Positions 59,212 through 64,000 of a stretch of DNA of 64,000 bases are shown piece after piece. Origin of the DNA: Ramazzottius varieornatus. Taxonomy: Eukaryota > Tardigrada > Eutardigrada > Parachela > Ramazzottiidae. The translations under genes were made by a program, and so were the position numbers. Within the stretch, counting starts at the first letter, position 1; the number at the start of each line of letters is the position of its first letter. Under the pieces are notes generated by a model that saw nothing but the letters and a program-made list of their open reading frames with translations, was not told the DNA's origin and did not search any database. The stretch lies in NCBI GenBank assembly GCA_001949185.1, contig BDGG01000004.1:2226278-2290277 (forward strand). Direction: 5' to 3'.

Positions 59212-60207
59212 GTCAATTTTGTTGTTGAAGGCTTGCGAAGTGTTATCCGGGTATTGTAGGAGCTATCTTGCAGTTAAGATAGCGGAAATATCGGTTGCAA
59301 TTTTAGAAACTGATAAGGCTAGCACCGCGGGGACAAACTCCAATTACGGCAATATCCCACCGATGCAATACTCTACGCCGCAACTTTTGACAAATAGACC
59401 TTGGGTTCGGAAGAACTTGAGCGATGAGCTTCCCAGCGAGTTGATCAGGTGCAAGACCGGTCACCGAGGATACTGCAATACGAGTAACCTTAACCATCGA
59501 CTGATGAGGCACGAGATGCAAAAAGATGCAGACTTATTATTAATAACTTCGCTCTTACCTCAGATCTTCAAGCCGTGTTGTTTGGTCCGCAGTACGTGCA
59601 AATGTGGGATTCCAAGTTGAGATTCGGCTATGTAAAGATGGTGAATGAAGGATCAGAAAGAAATGAGACGGAGAAAATGTCTGCGTAGAAATCGATAGCT
59701 ATTTTTTGCGTAGGCTCTTGTGGAGAGGCCGATTCGAAGCGACGGAAGTGAATCCACATAGGAAGGACAGCCTGACTGGCTGCAGATTACGTTATGTTAT
59801 ATTGCCTACCGACGTCAGCATTACACTGGACCGCCCCTCCATGCAATCTTTTGTACCATGATTATCAGATTTGATTGATAGACCGGCCTGCTGGGTCGGT
59901 CCACCCCGAAAACGCCGTGGGAGCGCCAAAAAGACAAATAAATCAATAAAATCAGGGGATCGAGACGAGTTGGATCGACTGCGAATACGACCCTTTCACC
60001 CTCGGTGCCTTTTTGAGGTTGTCATCCTTTGAATTCTGGTCTTTACTTCAGTGGTCAAATCATTAGTAACCAGTCCACTACTTTCAGCTGCCTTCCCAAA
60101 CTTCATGAACTCCGATACGCTCCTTTCAGTTTGTACTTACACTATTCCAATAGCGAAGCCTGGCTGCCAGTGGCTGAGGACATCTGTAAGGGGATCTAGA
60201 TCGGGAG
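59212..60207. other. Divergent upstream region of KLF and BRI3
   Basis: About 1 kb. The open frame at 59183-59620 (+) overlaps the first KLF exon and has no recognisable motif. Presumed promoters and 5' UTRs. Confidence 0.45.
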
Positions 60208-60884
60208 ATGGACAACAGAGAAGCATCATCGGGAGATGCACCGGCCTTGACAGAGACACCTGCCTACGCTGAAATGGCCAGCCACTCCAAGCGATCCGAA
60301 CCTGCTAACGATGACCCAAAGACACCTCTCGATCTTAGAACAGGTATAGAGTGTGCAGAACGGTGGCATATGCTCGCATACATCAAAGCGTATTAGTCAG
60401 CTGTTCTGCTGAACGTTGACGACAGATATAACAGTGGTTCATGTGCGGAAGGACAGCTCTTTGCCGATCTCCCTGTCCTACAGTTGGTCAGGATTGCTAC
60501 ATCGACAACTTGTTATGTTTCTGCAGGATACCAGTACGGAAGCGCGTCGGTTGAGGAAGGATTCTACGGATCAACTGGTGACAGAACACCTCTCATCCAA
60601 GACTATGCTAACATTAGCGTAGTTGGCTCGTGTCCGGCGTGTCGAGTTGGTGTTCTTGATGACCACGTACGTAACATCTCTTTTGGCTCGGGCATCATGA
60701 CAAGTGGTTTGAGAAGTGCCTGGGTCCGGCCGGATCGTACCCGATTACTTACGTCGGCTCTTTGTCCTTACAGTTTACATGCGGAGGTATCCTGTGCGCC
60801 ATCTTCCTGTTTCCCTTGGGCATTCTGTGCTGTCTCGGATCAAGACAACGGCGGTGTTCGAACTGCCAAGCGGTATTCGGCTGA
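60208..60884 (+). CDS. BRI3: Brain protein I3 (BRI3)
   Basis: Three exons, 60208-60343, 60527-60666, 60774-60884; 128 aa (human 125). A Pro/Ser/Tyr-rich N-terminus, then VVGSCPACRVGVLDDHFT, a membrane segment (ILCAIFLFPLGILCCLGS) and the terminal RQRRCSNCQAVFG match human GGCPVCRVGVLEDCFT ... LRKRRCPNCGATFG. Two CxxC pairs flank the hydrophobic hairpin, suggesting a metal-binding, membrane-anchored tail. BRI3 is a lysosomal membrane protein linked to TNF-induced cell death (family knowledge); molecular function is not settled. Confidence 0.92.
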
Positions 60885-61811
60885 CATTAACCGAGCAATC
60901 ATCCCATCTCATAGAGAGGAACCCATCGGGCTCCACACCATAATTATAAAGAAAGATTCTTTTGCGGGTACGTCCTCATGTCCACTCTCGACCAAAAGTA
61001 CTCGTTGCATGGTTTGCTCGTAGTCCGATTTCTGAGGGCCTTGATTATCATGAGCTGATGTTTTGAAATTAGCGCTGTATGCGACTTGATATGCAGCATG
61101 AGTACCACAACCCGTCCTGTTCTTTATCTGTGATTTGTGGAGGTTCTCCACCGCTGGTTTCTAACTGTTTTATGACTGGAAGCTGGAATGTTATAACATT
61201 TATTCTCCGAACGAAGCTAATTCTCCCATAATGCTCTCAATAGGCGATATTAGTTCTTCGGATCCTTGACCATGGCGTTCTCTCAATCCTCCATACGTTA
61301 GCTACCCCATAGATCGCAGTCAAGGTTCAAGCCCTCGACTCCGTCGCTGTGATCTATGGAGTACCGAAAACAAACCTTCCCTTCTATACGAAACTGTGAA
61401 CGATTAGAGGGGTGAAATCTGAGTTTGTACCACCCGTGCAGACTCTATGTTCATTGGCTGGAGCCTGGAATGGCTGTGCTGTCTTTCGGGGTGCAATGAA
61501 GCAACTTAAGTTAATTGTGTCCAATTTCCATGCTGTTCACGTGTGAGCGCACCTGTGAAAGTTTATTGATTTTGTTTAGGCTGAGACCCTGTGCTCAGCG
61601 TATCAACTCACTCCTGGACGAAGCACACCGCTTGTGAGAGGGTGAATGATTAGCTTGGTTTTGGAGAGCGTTCTTCACGGTGAAAGATCTTAGGTGCCCG
61701 TCGTGAATTGTAAACTTGCCCGTCGTGAATTGGAAACTGGGTTCGTTTTGCTGAAGAACTTCTTACAGGTTACAGTGCGCCCAGTCTGTCTCTGTTCTAT
61801 TGTGCTTTGCG
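60885..61811. other. Intergenic stretch between BRI3 and Chibby
   Basis: BRI3 3' UTR and Chibby promoter. A short direct repeat (GTGAATTGGAAACT / GTGAATTGTAAACT) occurs at 61701-61740. No gene recognised. Confidence 0.45.
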
Positions 61812-62416
61812 ATGCCATCCCGTGGCAGTGGTGGGGAGGTTTCCGCCATCCCGAAACTTGGCAGTGTTTTCCGCTGGACTTCTCTAACCAGTCGTCAGCT
61901 TCCAGTGCGTCGACCTACGGCGTTGTCCCCTTTGTCCGGCTATGGAGATTTGTACCAGATGGACATTGACGGGGAACTGCATTCGCCAGAGATACGACTG
62001 GACGGTTTGGTGGCCAAGTTCGTTGACGGCGAATGGCTCACTTACGGGACGGGTGCTGGTGGTACTGCGCCTCGGCACCAGAAGGGGACTTCGAATCACG
62101 ATAATGGGAGGTCCGAACAAAATGGCAGTCCCAAAGAAGAGCTGGAGGCCGTGAGGAGTGAAAACAACTTCCTGGTACGTTGAGTGTTCTTGTCGCTTTC
62201 GTTATTTGTGTGGATTATTCCAGTGTAAATCATTCCTGTATTGCAGAAACTGAGGAATGAAGCTTTACTCGATATGGTGAGAGCTTTTCACTCTTGACAG
62301 TGGTTTCTGGCTTTTGGAAGGTCTTCAGGAGTGTCTACTGAATCTTGTTTCAGTTGACCGAAGTCGTAGCGGAAATTCACCTGCGGGACGAAGAAAGCAA
62401 ATCGAGTTCGTCGTAA
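61812..62416 (+). CDS. CBY1: Chibby homologue, beta-catenin antagonist and basal-body protein
   Basis: Three exons, 61812-62174, 62247-62276, 62354-62416, all phase 0; 151 aa (human CBY1 126). After a Ser/Arg-rich N-terminus, the Chibby core is clear: IRLDGLVAKFVDGEWLTYG (human NLAGQSLKFENGQWIAETG), then a coiled coil SENNFLKLRNEALLDMLTEV (human EENNLLRLKVDILLDMLSES) with VAEIHLRDEE. Chibby binds beta-catenin and 14-3-3 and is needed at ciliary basal bodies (family knowledge). The middle exon is only ten codons and lies inside the coiled coil. The C-terminal basic nuclear signal of human CBY1 is replaced by a Ser run. Confidence 0.9.
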
Positions 62417-63626
62417 GGCTTACGTGGCTTCCAAGATGAGTGAGGTCCTTCTCGAAGGTTAAGAACTCTGGCCGGTTTCTTCGCCTTTCTTTTGTTTTAT
62501 TTGTCTTCAATAGCTCGCTAGGTATTCTAGAGTGAATTTCAATTACCCGTATAAAATGTATTGCTATGAATATTCGTTTGATGCATATGCGACTGGTTAT
62601 GGTGGTTATCTCCTACCCCTGTTGTCCACGACAGATGGAGCTGGTGTGCCTGACTGGTCCTGGCCCTGAAAAATGATTAGGAGGAGCGCTTCTCTGCTCC
62701 ACGAACAGATAGCTACAGTCATTGTCGCAAAGTGCAAAATGGGCTTTGAATCTTCGCTCCCGTATATGGGCTAATATGATCTGGTCAAAACTTGGAGTAC
62801 GCGTTTGCGAAGATTCGGGAAACAAAATCGAGCTTGTGTCTCCCTCTATGTATCGTACAGTATTAAGTAGCCTCATTCAGAGGTCTTCGCAAATGACTCC
62901 CCGTCCACACCCATCAAGGTCCGATCAACACTCTGTCTAACGCGAACACAAGTTTAAGTTGACGGTTTTACTTACCTCTATGAACCGGGGGAAATAAATG
63001 TTTGCCGGCGGATGAGGTTGTTGAAGGCGGATGGGCGGACCGATATTCAATGTACACTTTGAACCAGTTATACCGCACTGTATGTCCGTCTGCAGTATTT
63101 GCTGTAACGAGAGTAAGCCCGGTTTGTGCCGGCGGCAATCATTCGGAAATATTACTTCTCCTCCCAAGGCAGAACTGCACCGAGCGCGTGTCGCGTAGTA
63201 CTTGCCGCACTTTTCCGGTTGTTTGTACCTCATCTCTCCTATGTAGCCACTGGACTAGCTGACTATAGCTGACTGTCCATTCACCATCAGGAAAGGAAGT
63301 GTCCTTCATTGCGTGTAGCTCACATAATACCGGTAGACGATCGAGTCTCTAGCTGCTCTTTCGCTCAGTATATGCCGGTCTCTCTTGCAGTACATCCCAT
63401 CCGACTTCCGCTTGACACACTCTCTGCCGATACGGGCTGGATTGTGATTTGTGATTTGCGATTTGAGCTAGATCTAAAGATCTGACGCATCGATCTCGTG
63501 CTTCCCTTCGGTCAGAACCAAGTGCCGCGGATTTTGACCAGGAAGCTGCATCCGCTGACGGTCATTTGCCGTTATTGTGTTTTCTTTTTCAAGTGATATG
63601 CCAGAGGACTGAAAGATTGACAAAGA
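62417..63626. other. Intergenic stretch with unresolved exon-like segments
   Basis: On the minus strand, 62995-63098 can be read from an acceptor at 63099 to a GTAAGT donor (TVRYNWFKVYIEYRS) and 62613-62876 is a long open frame (FDQIILAHIRERRF), but I could not join them in one frame. They could be parts of a gene or chance. The right part should hold the promoter of the last gene. Confidence 0.3.
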
Positions 63627-63771
63627 ATGCCGGTGTGTGTACGAGAGCGACTGGAAAGTACCGAGGACCCGGAAGACCCACCCCTGGATCTAACATGGGA
63701 GAATGGCGGAGCCGGCGATGTCGACGGGAAAAATTCCTGCTCTTACAAGAAGAGTCTTCTCAAACGCTACA
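63627..63771 (+). CDS. First coding exon of an unidentified gene running off the window
   Basis: ATG at 63627 opens 48 codons plus one base and ends at a strong GTAAGT donor (63772). The encoded segment is acidic then basic: MPVCVRERLESTEDPEDPP, WENGGAGDVDGKNSC, SYKKSLLKRY. No further exon could be matched before the window ends, so the product is unknown. Confidence 0.45.
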
Positions 63772-64000
63772 GTAAGTCGTGAAATAAGGTTCCAATGAAG
63801 ATATTTTCGAAAGTACACTTTATAGAGAAGGCTGGAATTCTTTCGAAGATTGTAAGTTTCGTGGGATGTGTCCTTGATGCTATTTTAATCTGGGCCGATA
63901 TTTCTGTCGGACCTTCAGTTCCGAGAAGGACCGCGGAAGTGAAATCTGCTGATTGAATGCTTGTCAGGTGAATTTGTGAAAAGTAAGGTGATGATGTGTC

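Overview
This is nuclear DNA from a small-genome animal. Genes are split by short GT-AG introns (often 50-100 nt) and packed on both strands with short spacers. Nearly all recognisable products are conserved metazoan proteins. An atypical soluble guanylyl cyclase of the Gyc-88E type and a CAPA-like PRVamide/PRLamide neuropeptide precursor point to an ecdysozoan, probably a panarthropod. A tardigrade is my best guess; that is inference from the gene content, not something the sequence proves. I rebuilt gene models by hand from splice sites and reading-frame continuity. Exon lists are in the entries, and every multi-exon model given as complete keeps an open frame (apart from the selenocysteine UGA in MsrB1) and a length divisible by three. 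Layout: 1-1389 (+) C-terminal end of a class II PI3-kinase; 1979-3855 (-) a ZnT/SLC30-type protein whose metal-site residues look lost; 4998-5877 (-) PDE6D; 6468-9728 (-) a THSD1-like thrombospondin-repeat receptor; 10901-11932 (-) RNA polymerase III subunit RPC8, divergent from 12301-14690 (+) Cactin; 14737-16825 (-) phosphatidylserine synthase 2, convergent with Cactin with a 46-nt gap; 17770-19288 (+) a Myc/Max-class bHLH-zipper protein; 20783-28612 (+) the guanylyl cyclase; 29513-30401 (+) the CAPA-like precursor; 31134-32006 (+) an intronless GH114/TM1410-like secreted protein, a horizontal-transfer candidate; 32248-32937 (+) MsrB1 with an in-frame UGA for selenocysteine. Then 36027-38210 (+) a RASSF7/8-type protein; 39126-39872 (-) an unrecognised small membrane protein; 40462-44213 (-) TTC17, divergent from 44678-45755 (+) MIX23; 46712-49276 (+) importin alpha; 49897-54015 (-) a DHHC palmitoyltransferase with a 17-nt micro-exon and a transposon-like insert in its last intron; 54885-56006 (+) NAT9; 57064-59211 (-) KLF6/7; 60208-60884 (+) BRI3; 61812-62416 (+) Chibby; 63627 onward (+) the first exon of a gene leaving the window. 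The genes do not form one pathway; the window is ordinary housekeeping and signalling sequence. The least expected structure is between the exons: four copies of a short palindromic hairpin element with a shared core, each in an intron of a different gene; a near-identical 170-nt-period tandem duplication in the cyclase; and nested inverted-repeat elements in the palmitoyltransferase intron.
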